From contig NC_070573.1 in NCBI RefSeq assembly GCF_026914185.1, positions 2,535,501 through 2,599,500 of the forward strand: DNA of 64,000 bases, given 5' to 3'. The position numbers were made by a program, and so were the translations under genes. The notes beneath the pieces are model-generated. The model was given only the letters and a program-made list of their open reading frames with translations, was not told where the DNA came from and did not search any database. This DNA comes from Puccinia triticina. Lineage: Eukaryota > Basidiomycota > Pucciniomycetes > Pucciniales > Pucciniaceae. Shown here in pieces: positions 35,980 to 46,972 of this stretch (position 1 is its first letter; each line of letters starts with the position of its first letter).

Positions 35980-35997
35980 CATGTACGCGCGTACATG
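35980..35997. promoter_or_regulatory. 18-bp palindrome upstream of family A copy 3 (site 2)
   Basis: CATGTACGCGCGTACATG, perfect, 269 bp upstream of the ATG at 36249 and 133 bp from the previous site. Confidence 0.62.
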
Positions 35998-36248
35998 AGA
36001 GGGATACTCAATTGACCAAATACAACTCCTTTCATCAAATGAGAGCCAAACTGAGTTCTGAGTTGGCCAAGGCCCTTTGTCAATTACATAAACTCTCATT
36101 TGCCTTTCATTCACATTAATAATTCTCTCCCCTCATCCCTTTGCACTTTCCTAGACACGACCTGATTTGTGTAATATATAATCTGGACCTCCTCTTGTCT
36201 TCCCCCTCCTGACTCTGCTCTTTTGTCCTGTGATTCCTTTACTTCAGA

Positions 36249-37354
36249 ATGTCCTTATCCCAGACTCATTTCGCCAATGGCAAACCACCTGTTGGTGTTG
36301 CAAAAGTTAATCTTGCATACTCAAAAATCCTCCCCAATTCCAAATCATCATTTAGTCGTTGTATTGCTGCCTTCACGCGAGCTCTCTTAGACATAGAATA
36401 TGACCGCAAGAAAACTCCTTCAGAGGCATGGAAGCTCCCACCTTCTGCCCACGATTTCCACATTAGCTCTAACTTGCCAGACTCCATTCTCATACAGCCC
36501 ATTGATCCCATTCCTGTTGGTTCAACATTACCCACCTCACAGAAGATATCCCCAATCTTTCGAATCCTATTTGTCCAAGACCTCTCAAAATCTTGTTTTC
36601 CTGGTGTTACTTTTCGCTGGTCTCATCCATGGGATTCTCACTGGAACCAACTTTTTGCAAAATTTATCCTAAAACATTGGAGGAATGCCTATGCAGCTGG
36701 AACATTTACTCCTTTTTTCATGGATCCGGTTGAAGCCTCAAACACATCCTTCCAGCTTGGCGTTCTCCACAGATGGTTTCTTGGAAGGCAGAAAGGATTA
36801 CGATTGGGTCAGTTTTCAGAACAGCACAAATCCAAGAAGAAAAAATCCAAATTTAAATCCAAAGTACGAATGCAGGTATGCCACATTCTTGCTTTTCTCT
36901 TGCCCAAAATGTGGGCTAAGCTCTTTCTTCATTTCAGATCTCGCAGCACCGTCAAGAAACGCTCTCTACACTCCCATTCAACCCTAACACAAAATCTTTA
37001 TTTGATAACATCAAGGCTACTTCTGAAACTGAGATCAATCCCCCTCGCTCTCTGTTCAAAATCCCTTTGCTCTGGAGGTCACCGGAGTTCTCAAAATTTG
37101 CGCAAGAATTGGATCAGATTTTTATTCAGAAGAAGACCAGCACCAAAGGACGCCAATTTGTACATGATTTTGTCTTGGAAGCTCGCAGGCAGACTTCAAC
37201 CACATCTCCTCCAGCTGGCTTCAAGGAAGTTCCTCGTAATCTTCCGTTGAACTGCTACTCCCTTGAATACTTGTCGACGCTTTCCAAGTCCCAGAGAAAT
37301 CTTCTTAATCCAACGGATACCATCAACTTCTCGGAATTGCTAACAGTCAGATAA
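36249..37354 (+). CDS. Family A protein, copy 3 (intact)
   Basis: About 345 residues from ATG 36249 (MSLSQTHFANGKPP) with one intron: donor GTATGCC after KVRMQ near 36875, acceptor TTTCAG near 36938, continuing ISQHRQETLSTLPFNPN. Conserved family blocks: FSRCIAAFTRALL, FRWSHPWDSHWNQLFAKFI then LKHWRN, LLWRSPEFSKFAQELD and VPRNLPLNCYSLEYL near the C-terminus. It contains a Lys-rich patch (KSKKKKSKFKSKVR) likely to act as an NLS. This is the only undamaged member without frame problems. It ends 36 bp from the end of SNF2 ATPase 2, tail to tail. Promoter carries two 18-bp palindromes. No known domain is recognised. Confidence 0.68.
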
Positions 37355-37390
37355 GGCTTGCTGTCCACCGTGAGTTACATTCAGCGACTT

Positions 37391-39829
37391 TCAAGCTGTC
37401 ATATTGCTCATGAGTAGCTGAGCACATTCATACTGCTCATTTCCCCCCGATGGTACACTTAGCCTATTTACAAGACATTCTCAAATCAGTAAGTACAAAA
37501 AGGAAATTAGCAAGAAATCACATACAGTGCAAGCTCTCCTTTCCTCTTTTGAACCTGATATATATTCATTTCCAGGCTCCCTTTTAGATAGTATCGATAT
37601 ACATGAACTGGATGACCCTGTCCCAAGCGGTAAAGTCGGTCGACAGCTTGGACTTCTGCTGCAGGGTTCCACCCCGGTTCCTGAATGATGTAGTATTATT
37701 AGCTCTCTTCTATGCCTGTAAAAAACAACTATGGCTTACCATCATGTACACATTCTGAGCGCAACGCAAATCAATGCCTACCCCGGCAGCTTGGATTGAG
37801 GCCAAGAGAACATTACACTGTCTGTTGGTTCAAAATTAATTCAGGTTTTCATCACGTTTTTTGATTGTCTGGTCCCCAGTAAGCCAGGTTAATCCAATAC
37901 CGTTCCCCTGAAGTGCCCGTTCAATACTATAAGGTTGAATCAGAATCAACATCTATCCCCTTTCCATGCTCCAAAGCAAAACAACATAACTTACATCCCC
38001 AGAAACCCAGTGAAACTAGAAAATACCACTGCTTTCATCCTTTCAATTCCACGAACTCCTCCCAAGAAGACCTTCAGGTTGTCGACTAGGTGGACAATCT
38101 TTCCTGAATCCTGCCATCGCCATTTTGGTTGATGAAGTATCTCTGATCTTGCAAATAATGGATGGTTGCAAAATTGACGAAGCATTGTCAACTGTCTGAA
38201 AAACTCCGATGAATCCCATCGCTCCCCCGCTGTTCTTAGCCTCCCAAAATATTGGATGAACGTCTGGTGCAGATCCTTCGAAATCTCCTCCCATTCGGAG
38301 CTGATTTTGACAAGTATGAATTTCTCCACTTTCTCGGGGAGATTCAACAAAACATCCTTTGTTCTTCTCAAGCAAACAGCTTCCATGAGTTGGCTTAAGG
38401 TCTTGATTGCCTCTCGAGCACCAACGTTCATTCGAGGGACCAGACAGCTCCTCCATACCCACTCTTCGTCCCATGGATGTATTTTCAAAAGCGTAATCAA
38501 GCTTTGCAAGTCGGTCAATTGGTTTTGGACAGGTGTCCCTGTCAAGCAAAGAACAAACTGGCACTGAAGATTTTGAATGCTCTGGGTTCGGTGCGTTGCT
38601 GCATTCCTTATCAAGCTATCATCGTAAAAATAAATCAGAACCATGTATGCCAATTGTCCACATGAATCATTTCACTTACTGGGCTTCATCCAATACAATC
38701 CTGAACCAGAACAGATCTAGAGCTCCAATGTTGTGCTGGTTGGGGTGTTTCTTGTTACCACTCGTTCCGATCATTTCGTAAGTTGTCAAAATCAGCATTG
38801 TCGACTGCAGGTCTTCACTAGTAAGGCTCTTCCGATTGTCTCCATGGAAAACCTCATAAGGGATTGCGTGATCTCTGAAATGGAGATCAATTTCGTTTTT
38901 CCAATTTGAAAGGGTTGCCAGAGGGCAGATGACTAGTGTAGCTGCAGATCGTTTGTTGGGATCAGCTTGTCGGAAATTCTTGCGTTATCACTTGTCGCCA
39001 GGATAAAAGCAAGGGTTGTTAATGTCTTTCCTAATCCCATATCGTCAGCTAGTATCGGTCCCTGGGACCTGTTGTGATTTGGTTCCTTTGCGCTAGAATT
39101 TGAATCTTTCTCGCAGTAATTGCGAAGCCAGGCATTGTCATGATGGTACTACAAGGCTTCTGGCTTGTTGTTCTCGGAGTCCTCATTCTTGAGGAGGAAT
39201 TTTAGGGCGGAAATCTGATGGGGTTTCATACTTGTCTTGCACTTTTGAAGCGATGTCGAGAGCCAAGGTGCTGGTCTGGATTTTGAGTCCCTAGTGGTTT
39301 CAGTGAGGTGGGGAATTGCGAAGAAAACATCTGGGCTGTAGTTCCAGATTGGGCTTAGTTCCACTTCGGCAGCTTCAAAGGCCAATTGGACTTGAGATAT
39401 GTTTTCCGAGCGGCTGAAGACACATCCCCTCAGCTGAGGCTGTATACAATTCTTGGTCACGAGAAAGGCACGCAACTTCACCAGAGCTACATCATTGGGA
39501 GGGATTTCTGGTTGGGTGGGTGGAGTTGAACAGCTGGAAACTGGCCCTAATAATGGACCTAGATATTCACTCTGCTTTCGGCTGAGATCTCCAAAGCAAT
39601 TATGTGGCGCGCAGTATATGTGAACTAGCTGTCGGCCTCGTTGAAGAAAAGCTACCTGAGGGACATCAGAAGTAAGTGTTACAGTCCTAGTGGAAGGCAA
39701 GGTGATGATAAATTGGCCAAGACAGAATGTTGAAGACATTTGTGGAAAGGGATGGGTAATTTGATTTATTCTGTTACACAAATGCGAACTGAGAAAGACA
39801 GGGGAGATAGTGTGTTCCTTTTGAAACAT
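37391..39829 (-). pseudogene. SNF2-family helicase/ATPase 2, decayed
   Basis: SWI2/SNF2 ATPase paralogous to 6943-10512. Motif I GPILADDMGLGKT (about 39020-39058), motif Ia ATLVICPLATLSNW, motif II DEAQ or DEAH split by an intron near 38680, motif III CLTGTPVQNQL, GVGIDL-type motif V region, and intact motif VI QAVDRLYRLGQ (about 37625-37660). Last exon ends at 37391. Starts at 39829 or, more likely, at 39739 (MSSTFCLGQFI). Damage: TAG at 39149-39151 where copy 1 has Trp, and a one-base frameshift near 38980 just after motif I. An N-terminal domain precedes the ATPase in both copies but is not recognised. Confidence 0.85.
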
Positions 39830-40896
39830 TCCAGAGATGGGCCACTGGGGGTATCACTGAGCATGACAATATCAAAAAATCTGTTTTGACTTTGTTTGGC
39901 ACTTGTATTTGGGCTCTTGAGCTCTGCAGGTTGGGTTAGGGTGGTCCAAATTGCTACTTGATTACAAGAGCATGCAGGGTCAACTTGAACATATCATGAA
40001 CATGAAATCATCTCCCCTTTGCCCCTTTGGATATTGAATCTTTATGTAAACTCACAGGCAAGGATATTCATGAAGATTGTTTTTCTATGTTTAACGTGAC
40101 AATTGAATATCCAATATGTGGGATATGTGGGAGTGACCTCACTTACGACTGCAAAATATAAGGTTTTCCCCTGAAGCATTGGTACGTCACATGAATGAAC
40201 CTTGCAGTTAAGTAACCGTTATCTAGCCATCCAGTTAGCCTTATAGCTCTTTTTACATTTTGAGTAGTATCTTTTTTAAAATATCACACTTCCTTGCCAG
40301 ATTTCACATTCACCCTGCCTGTCCTGCACAGTGGAATGGGGCTTGAGGTGGGGCAAAGCATGCTTCATTGCAAGGGCATTCATTCCACAACACAAAATCT
40401 TTCTGGAGTAATGATTCAGTTACACTGATGCGCAACACATATTCAACAGGAATTACTGTTTGAATGGCTTGTACTAATGTCTCATTGCACATCAGTTGTA
40501 CTACAATTAAGAAAAGCAAATCAAAGAGTTCTACACAACATTGTGTTACCTCCCACATTTCTTCTAGCTTTCTTGAGACTCAATTCAGCCTCATTTCGTT
40601 GCCGTACTTATGCATCAATTGTGAATCACTTCTGGATTAATTTCAACTTTCTTGTGACTCACTTCTGACAGAGTTCTTGATCAGATTAGGGATAAGTTAC
40701 TATTCCCATCCGGCTGACATCCGACCAAAACTCACATAAAATTCAGCGGTGGCACTCCCTGGGGAGTGGGAAAATATCTCCCCTGGTGTCCAGAACGCGG
40801 GAAGTGAGCATTCCAGCTCGGGTGCGTCCAACGCTGATCTATATCCCTCATTAGCCGCATGACAAACTGACTTCCCGTTTTTTTTTTTTTTTTTAA
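39830..40896. other. Spacer between SNF2 ATPase 2 and family B copy 1
   Basis: Probable divergent promoter region; no gene recognised. Contains a 36-nt block (about 40753-40788) shared, inverted, with 16050-16090, and a 16-nt poly-T just before family B copy 1. Confidence 0.4.
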
Positions 40897-43110
40897 TTGG
40901 CAGCTCTCAATAGTTTGAAAGGACCAGCCCCTTCGCTCAAAGCCTATGCCAACTACAAACCTTTTTCACCACCCACGCTCCTTTGCAGTGAAAGGCGACA
41001 AGCCGGCAAAAAGGAGTACTTAACGGGTTGCTCCAAGCTCGAGGATATATTGCAGCATGCTTTGGGGCTTTCCAAATCTATCCCTGTTCCCCCGGCCACC
41101 ATCATTTCCGGGCTCAGAGATATGCAAGAGGCTTGCAGAAAGAGAAAGAGAGGTGGGTTTAGTCTCTCTGAGTGCTATGTTTTCCCCACCCGAACTGACA
41201 CCCTCAATTTCTTCCGCTCAGATGTGAGCGAAGGAAAGCCAATCCCCCCCGAGGATTTGATTGATTTGACCAACGAAGACAATGACATTGAAGATGGTCC
41301 AAACTCTACTCACACTGCCATGAGCTTGAAACGGTTTTGTGGTTCGGATGTCGCACTCTCAGATGCCAAGCCCAATGGGCTTTCCTCCGAAGCGCACCAG
41401 GACACCCCATCAGCTAGCCAACCCAATCCAAGCGTTCTGAATGCTACCCCTCCACCTGCTGATGGCAACTCCCACATATCAACGCCTTGTACGTACCAAC
41501 CCCTCTCTTCTATTTAGTTTATCTTTATTGAAGATGTGCTTTTTGTGTATCTAGCTTTGGCTGCACCTCCACTTGCTCAAGATACCAATAACCTTTCAGC
41601 GATGACCCCACCCACCAAAACTTCCAACATCCTGTCCAATCCGGAACATTTGGGCTCCTCAACTAACACCACAATTCCCACTGGTCAGGAGGTGGCTAGC
41701 AATATTTCTGGAGCGAACTCAAAGGCTGCGGAGGTCAACCCCAATCAGGCCGCACAACCGACTTGTGAAGGAGCCGACTCCAATCAGTCCGCACCCAACT
41801 TAACACGGCCTGAGGACTCTAGTGCTCCCGGGGCTCCGGCGACAACCAGCCCCATGGTAACTGTTCTCCCTCGCTCCACAGACACGAGGTCAACTGTTCC
41901 CCCGGATACCGCTCAAACTCCGCCTGATTCTATCATCAAGGATGACACGGTCAGAGACGAGGTTCACAGCATCTTGAAGACTTTCCAAGGCCATCTGAAC
42001 CGTCAAAAATTCAAGCAAGGACACTTGGCTGTTCACACGTTTATCAATCAGCGAGTCAAGTCCTTGCCCAACAGGGTCCCACTGACCACGTTACCTCAGT
42101 TCAGCTTGGTTCAGTCCGCATCGAGCCATAATGTATGGCTCAAAGACATTCAAAACTATTGTAAGTTTTACTCAAGATTTTTGTCTTTTCTCTGCTTCCC
42201 AGGTCGGCTGACTTTTCCTTTTTTTCCGCTCAAGTGGAGACAGTTTTATTAACGTCTAGTGACGAACCGTGGTTTTCCCCCAACATGATTGATATCCCAA
42301 CACTCAAGTCAGCTAAATTGGCCGTGTTGAAAGCAAACATATCCGCTCGTCTTGATGCTTCTCAAGGTCCAAAAACCTAGGAAGTTTCACTTGTCACAAT
42401 GGGCGAATTGTATTGCCTTTTCAATCCAGTTGACAGCCCAGGAATTCACTGTTAAACCCCCTTCACTGGGCGACCTGACTGACAACAACATCGGTTCCCA
42501 CGTGCAAATCCTTCAGTACCTACATGGCTGTAAGACTAACACATTGGCATCAAGTGAAGACCCGAACAAGATGCGAAACGACATGACACTTAAACCCCTC
42601 TATCAACTACACGACTCAATCATCGACATATTCATTACCTATTCCATCATCTGCGGGTCTGCAGTCGCCAACACTGAACCAGCCTCCGATGGCGCTTCAG
42701 GTCAAGACCTCATCCTCCAAAAAAAGGAGTTGGACCAATATCGCTCGCGCCACAACTACTCACCTTTCTGCCTTTACCTCATGGCCGGTGTTCGCAGTCT
42801 CATTTTGGCGCCAAACAATCGTCAGTTTGCCTCAGGCACATCCGCTCTGGGTGTCTTAGCCTCTGTGGAACACATTTTCAAAAAAACTGTGCCTCAACCC
42901 ACGGGATTGGAGCCTGTTTGGAAAAGACTTGGCGCGTATATTGATAATCTTGTAATCGACTCTTTCCTAACGCCCAACTGTCTGTTCAACTTCCGCCGCC
43001 CAGAAATCACTCAGTTAGCCCAAGCAATCACTGCCGACTTCCTTGTTTACCTGGAAGCACAATTCCCGGAGAAGAAATTTCAACTCCCTTGTGCCCTCTC
43101 TGCCAAATGA
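40897..43110 (+). pseudogene. Family B protein, copy 1, with a frameshift
   Basis: Open from a splice-like AG at about 40901; the first exon is not seen. Exons: LNSLKGPAPSLKAYANYKPF to about 41490 with an acidic DLIDLTNEDNDIEDG motif (possibly SUMO-interacting); a Pro/Ser/Thr-rich part (about 41560-42160) ending VWLKDIQNY; a third part with EPWFSPNMIDIPTLKSAK (about 42230-42370); then the C-terminal part HLSQWANCIAFSIQLTAQEF, HVQILQYLHG, MAGVRSLILAPNN, EPVWKRLGAYI to 43110. The frame changes by one base near 42355-42375 without a plausible intron. Basic patch RKRKRGG suggests nuclear location. Function unknown; paralogue at 25264-27833. Confidence 0.62.
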
Positions 43111-43751
43111 GTACTATATAGCCTGTTTGCTTTCCTCTGAATTCTATCCCCAGTTTTCAAATTAGCTTGATAGTATAACCTGATCACTTGTGCCCTCCAC
43201 CCTACATGTTGACCTTGAGCAATGTTTCTGGGTAGTTTTCTTCTTGTTTTTGGTAATAAAGAATGTTAAGTCTCATGAATTGTTTGGTTACCTCTTTGTC
43301 ATGTTACAATGTCTGTACACTGTTAACAAAAAACTGTAACATGATATTATAGGTGAATAATTTTTTTGATGACCTCCTGATCAAGGTCTAAAGAATTATG
43401 AAATGAAAAAAAAAACATTTGATTCAGAAAACAAACTAGAGTGTTTTAGATTAAGGCTAGATTGCATTTTGGCAGCATTAGCTAGATGTTTTCATTCTAC
43501 TGACAATAGGTGTGTAGATATCTTATGGAACAAACTGACATGGCAAATTGGAACCATCTCAGCAAAATACTAACCAGTTCCAGTCCTGTCAGAAATAATC
43601 CTCCATTGAACCAGCTCACACAATACAAGGATAACATATTTTCTTGTAGGGCAGCTGGTTGGGGGTTTGTAAGTTGTAAGTTATAAGTATACACAACAGT
43701 GGTTCAGGGATATTTGCGCTAAATACAAGTTGTTTTATATGGTTGTTAGAG
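43111..43751. other. Right subterminal region of the giant element
   Basis: AT-rich, no gene recognised; probably 3' flank of family B copy 1 plus subterminal sequence. Confidence 0.45.
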
Positions 43752-43792
43752 CACAGCAATGTGCCCCCATCGCTTTGTTTTTCAGGGCGGTG
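43752..43792 (-). repeat. Right terminal inverted repeat of the giant element
   Basis: 41 bp ending CTTTGTTTTTCAGGGCGGTG, matching 4124-4164 in reverse complement except at two positions; followed by AAT (43793-43795). Confidence 0.92.
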
Positions 43793-43853
43793 AATATGTA
43801 GATCAATCAGATAAAATTGAACCTAGGATTTGGTAGGTAAAGATTCAGCTCAC

Positions 43854-46678
43854 CTGGGCAGGATAGAACATCCAGCGCCATGGGTGTTGCCAGACCGTTT
43901 CTGTTGGATCGACCACTGGAGAGGATCCACAGGTTTGTCGCCGCTGAGCACAAGTCCTCCACGAAGCCACTCGTCCAACGGGTCGGATGATAAGTCACCA
44001 CCTTGGGCAGCAGCGGCATTTCCAAGGCCGGCAAGCATTCCGGTCTTGGGCTGTGAAAAAACAAGACGAAATACATTCAATTGGTCAACCAGAGGAGCCA
44101 AGGTACTCCGGATAGTATTAAATAAATGTACTCACCTTTGAGCTAGAAGTTCGTGCAGATGAGGCAGGGGTGATCGGTCGGGGCTTATAATGTGATACCC
44201 ACATCTCTCGGGCGAGGCGTATGGCTTCAGCTGTCCATGATGGATCCCAGTTTGCCAGCTTGAAGTACTCGTCATTAAACAACGGGTGCAGCACTGAAAC
44301 AAGGTATGTAAGCAGGTTGACTTCTAGACAATCATGAAAGGAAAAAAATACATACATATTGCGATTCTGTAAAGAGGTGAATTGTCAGTCAGGCTATAGT
44401 ATTTATTTGTTATCTTGATTCCAACCCGGCAGGCATTCCTAAATGCTGGCGGGTATTTAAGGTTGCTAATAACGGTGGATAGGTGGTCGGTGATTTGGTC
44501 AATGTACACTACTATGTTTGCTAAGCGAGCTGAGCCTGCGGTCGATGCTTGAAGAGTGATATCGTTAAAAATGTTCAATACCGTTGCCAAATCACAAGCC
44601 AGTTCCAAGTCGGATTTGTTCAATTGATGCTTGCGGTCTACACCATGCCGTTTATGGCGCTGCCACTCAAACCTTACAGTAAAGCAATTGAGTCAGAAAT
44701 TTGATTCAGGAAGGATCATCTGAACTCAAGGAATAATTACACAGCAGCTTGACACCTAATGATGCTGTTGAGTTGCGCACAGGTGGAGTTCCATCGTGTA
44801 CTTACATCTCTTTTGATATTATGAGGAGTTTCACACTCTTTCTCGGCACAAATCTTGATGAATTCAGCCTTGGAATTTGGCGAGTACCTTAGTTTTTTTG
44901 CAATCACTCAAAACTATACCAAAAAGGGTCAGATCCCATCAAACTGTTTTCAATCCTGAATAAAGTTTGGCCTTACCTTTGCCAATGTGAGTCTACAAGA
45001 ATTGGTTGTGTACGTATCGGCATCCTCTTCTTCACTCGCATTTTCTATGTCAGCCTCATCAAGTGATTCATCATCTACATCGCGTTGAGAACATGAGTTG
45101 TCGCTGTTGCTTGAATATTCATCTTCTGACGGGGCTTTCTCTCCACGTGGAACCCTAGCATGGATCAAATAAAGAAATAAGACAATAAAAACTACAGTAA
45201 CTATATATTCTTGGGCAACTTACACTCTAATCTGCTCTTCAGCATTGCCATCATCAGAATCTGACCCGTCCAAATGTTCCTCCGCACCCGTTGGGCCGTG
45301 ATTGTCGTTAGCATGATTCTTACTTCCAAATGGACGGAGGATAGCCTGGACAATGAGGTTTAGGATGTGCGCGAAGCATTGTATCCAATGTGGCTCCCCT
45401 TGGAATTGAGGCCACTTGAGTTTCTTGATCTCACGTACCATCACTTCGTTGTTCTTTGCATTATCGCTCACTATACCACAAATCTAAACAAACAAAAGGA
45501 TTATTGATCAGTGTCGGAAGCAAGACAAAAACATAATGAATGGGCACACTTTATTGTGAATGCCAAATTTCTCAACTACTAAGCAGACTGTGTTGGCCAA
45601 GTAGACACCCGTGTGGCTTTTCAAAAGGCAAACAAAGTCAAGAGGCAAGGACTCGAGTTTGATATCACCAGTTTGGTCTTCTGCTAATCAATACATGACA
45701 ATTTCTAAGATGTCGTATCCATTTGGTGACTGCCATGTGTTGATTCCTAGATATAATGCACCGTTGTGTGCCTAAGAATAGAAGGAAGTCAGTGATAAAA
45801 ACAAACAAAGGAAAAGAAAATCAAATCTGTAATTTCTTACATTCAAAGCAGCCTGGTATTCATGTTGGATAGCCGAGTAAAGGAGGTGGATGTCCTTTGA
45901 AACCACTTGCGGATTGGGTAAATGCTTGACGACTGTAGGGTGGAGTATGGCCTTGTGGCTGGCATCAACAAGTGCAGAAAAAGGCCTTGCAGCTTCAGCG
46001 CACCATACAGCGCATAGCTGAGGAACCTGAGGCTGTATCTGTCAGATCGCTTATATCAAAATCAAATACCAAAAAGAACTCACTTCTTTCGGATCTATTT
46101 CTCCTGTTCCTGTTATTCCAAGAGATGCCAAAGATTTACTAGTTCGAGATTGGTTGTGTTTGCGGAGGCAGATGGACGCGTGTTTGTTAAGATTACTACA
46201 AGAGGAGTCGGAGGTTGGTTGGTTGATCTTGATACTACATCTGAGCGGGAATAGGGAATGAGAATCAGCTATATATACCGGTCATAACAGTTTGCAGAGC
46301 CTGAAACTTGACTAACAATTTGCATTCATAAGCAATCATTCGCATGCCGAACTTATCCTTCTGATTTGATAGCTGTAATGGCTTATACAATTGATAGCTC
46401 ATACTGACGGCGTTTGAGGCGACTTTCTGAGCCCTTACTGGATGCAGAAACAGAATCAGTAAATGAATAACCAATTTTTCTTTTAAAAAAAAAACATGTA
46501 AACAAAAGATAGAAAACCCACATAACTCCTCCTCATCGGTCAATGCTTGGCCTCCACACGAGGGCTGGGTGCTGGTTGGAGTGTTATCTTCATCGGCTTT
46601 GCTTGTATCTTGAATATCCTCTTGCGGAGGCAAAGATTCGACGATGGGATTTTTTGATTGGTTGTGCCCACGAGCCAT
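43854..46678 (-). pseudogene. hAT transposase, all but the last exon
   Basis: A multi-exon gene starting at 46678 (MARGHNQSKNP). A BED-type finger tail SSCSNLNKHASICLRKH lies near 46150-46200. The RNase H-like core follows: AHNGALYLGINTW, KLESLPLDFVCLLKSHTGVY (about 45600-45660), HWIQCFAHILNLIVQAILRP, an acidic insert (44950-45270), VVYIDQITDHLSTV and NKYYSLTDNSPLYRIA (about 44360-44420). The dimerisation region DPLDEWLRGG ... MALDVLSCP ends at a GTGAGC donor at 43853. An in-frame TGA at 45688-45690 (after IVMY) falls where Arg is usual. The missing last exon is at 3883-4115, beyond the giant element. Confidence 0.88.
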
Positions 46679-46766
46679 GGTGACTTCTCCGGTGTTGTCG
46701 GAGAAGGGATTGGTTGATATCCGGCAACCTGCTTGGTGACTAAGAACTCCAGTCTCCGAGGGACCC

Positions 46767-46972
46767 GACTAGAGGGGCTGGCACAGGGTACTTGCTCCCG
46801 CCCCCGCCATAGAGCCAAATGGGCGGGTACCGCTTAGGGTACCCGGGTACTGCCCCACTTTTCTCAAAAAAACAGGCACCCGGCACCGCACCCGGCACTG
46901 CCCGGCGGGTGCCGGCGGTACCCGCCAGGCGGTGCCGGGTACCTAGCAACGGGTCCAAATCGTTATTCTTTA
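46767..46972. repeat. GGTACC-rich 5' subterminal region of the hAT element
   Basis: Multiple GGTACC and GGTGCC words in both orientations, ending in the hAT inverted repeat. Comparable repeats fill 3658-3800, 7156-7300, 7950-8108, 51258-51561 and 52282-52595, and probably serve as transposase-binding sites, as known for hAT subterminal repeats. Confidence 0.75.

Larger units (their letters stand above)
35250..36248. other. Promoter region of family A copy 3
   Basis: No gene recognised; contains the palindromes at 35847 and 35980 and a TATA-like TAATATATAATCTGG near 36172. Confidence 0.45.
4124..43792 (-). mobile_element. Giant (39.7 kb) Plavaka/CACTA-type DNA transposon
   Basis: Bounded by 41-bp terminal inverted repeats (39 of 41 identical) that start CACCGCCCTGAAAA, with AAT on each side (4121-4123 and 43793-43795). 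The empty site is reconstructed exactly, because removing the element and one AAT restores a 66-nt GT-AG intron of the surrounding hAT transposase gene. A Plavaka-type transposase (30870-34143) lies inside; CAC-starting ends with 3-bp duplications fit this CACTA/CMC branch. Cargo: two SNF2 ATPases, a Tet-like dioxygenase, a kelch protein, and three, two and two copies of unknown families A, B and C. It also hosts later insertions (7156-8108, 11177-12393). Most ORFs are damaged, so this copy is probably dead. The strand given is that of the transposase. Confidence 0.92.
3658..46972 (-). mobile_element. hAT transposon split by a giant Plavaka-type element
   Basis: The two ends are inverted copies of TARAGAATAACGATTTGGAC. 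They are flanked by the same 8 bp, CACCAAGC, at 3650-3657 and 46973-46980. TAG-starting ends and an 8-bp duplication are diagnostic of hAT elements. Both subterminal regions (3658-3800, about 46767-46972) are rich in GGTACC. Without the insertion at 4124-43792 the element is about 3,643 bp, with one spliced transposase gene on the minus strand. It is no longer autonomous, because the transposase is split and has an in-frame stop. Confidence 0.92.

Noticed and set aside
4124..43792. Starship-type element
   Set aside because: No DUF3435 tyrosine recombinase is seen; inverted ends, 3-bp duplication and a DDE transposase point to CACTA/Plavaka instead.
4124..43792. Endogenised giant virus or Maverick because of SNF2 genes and size
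   Set aside because: No DNA polymerase B, packaging ATPase, capsid or retroviral integrase; terminal repeats and transposase explain the unit.
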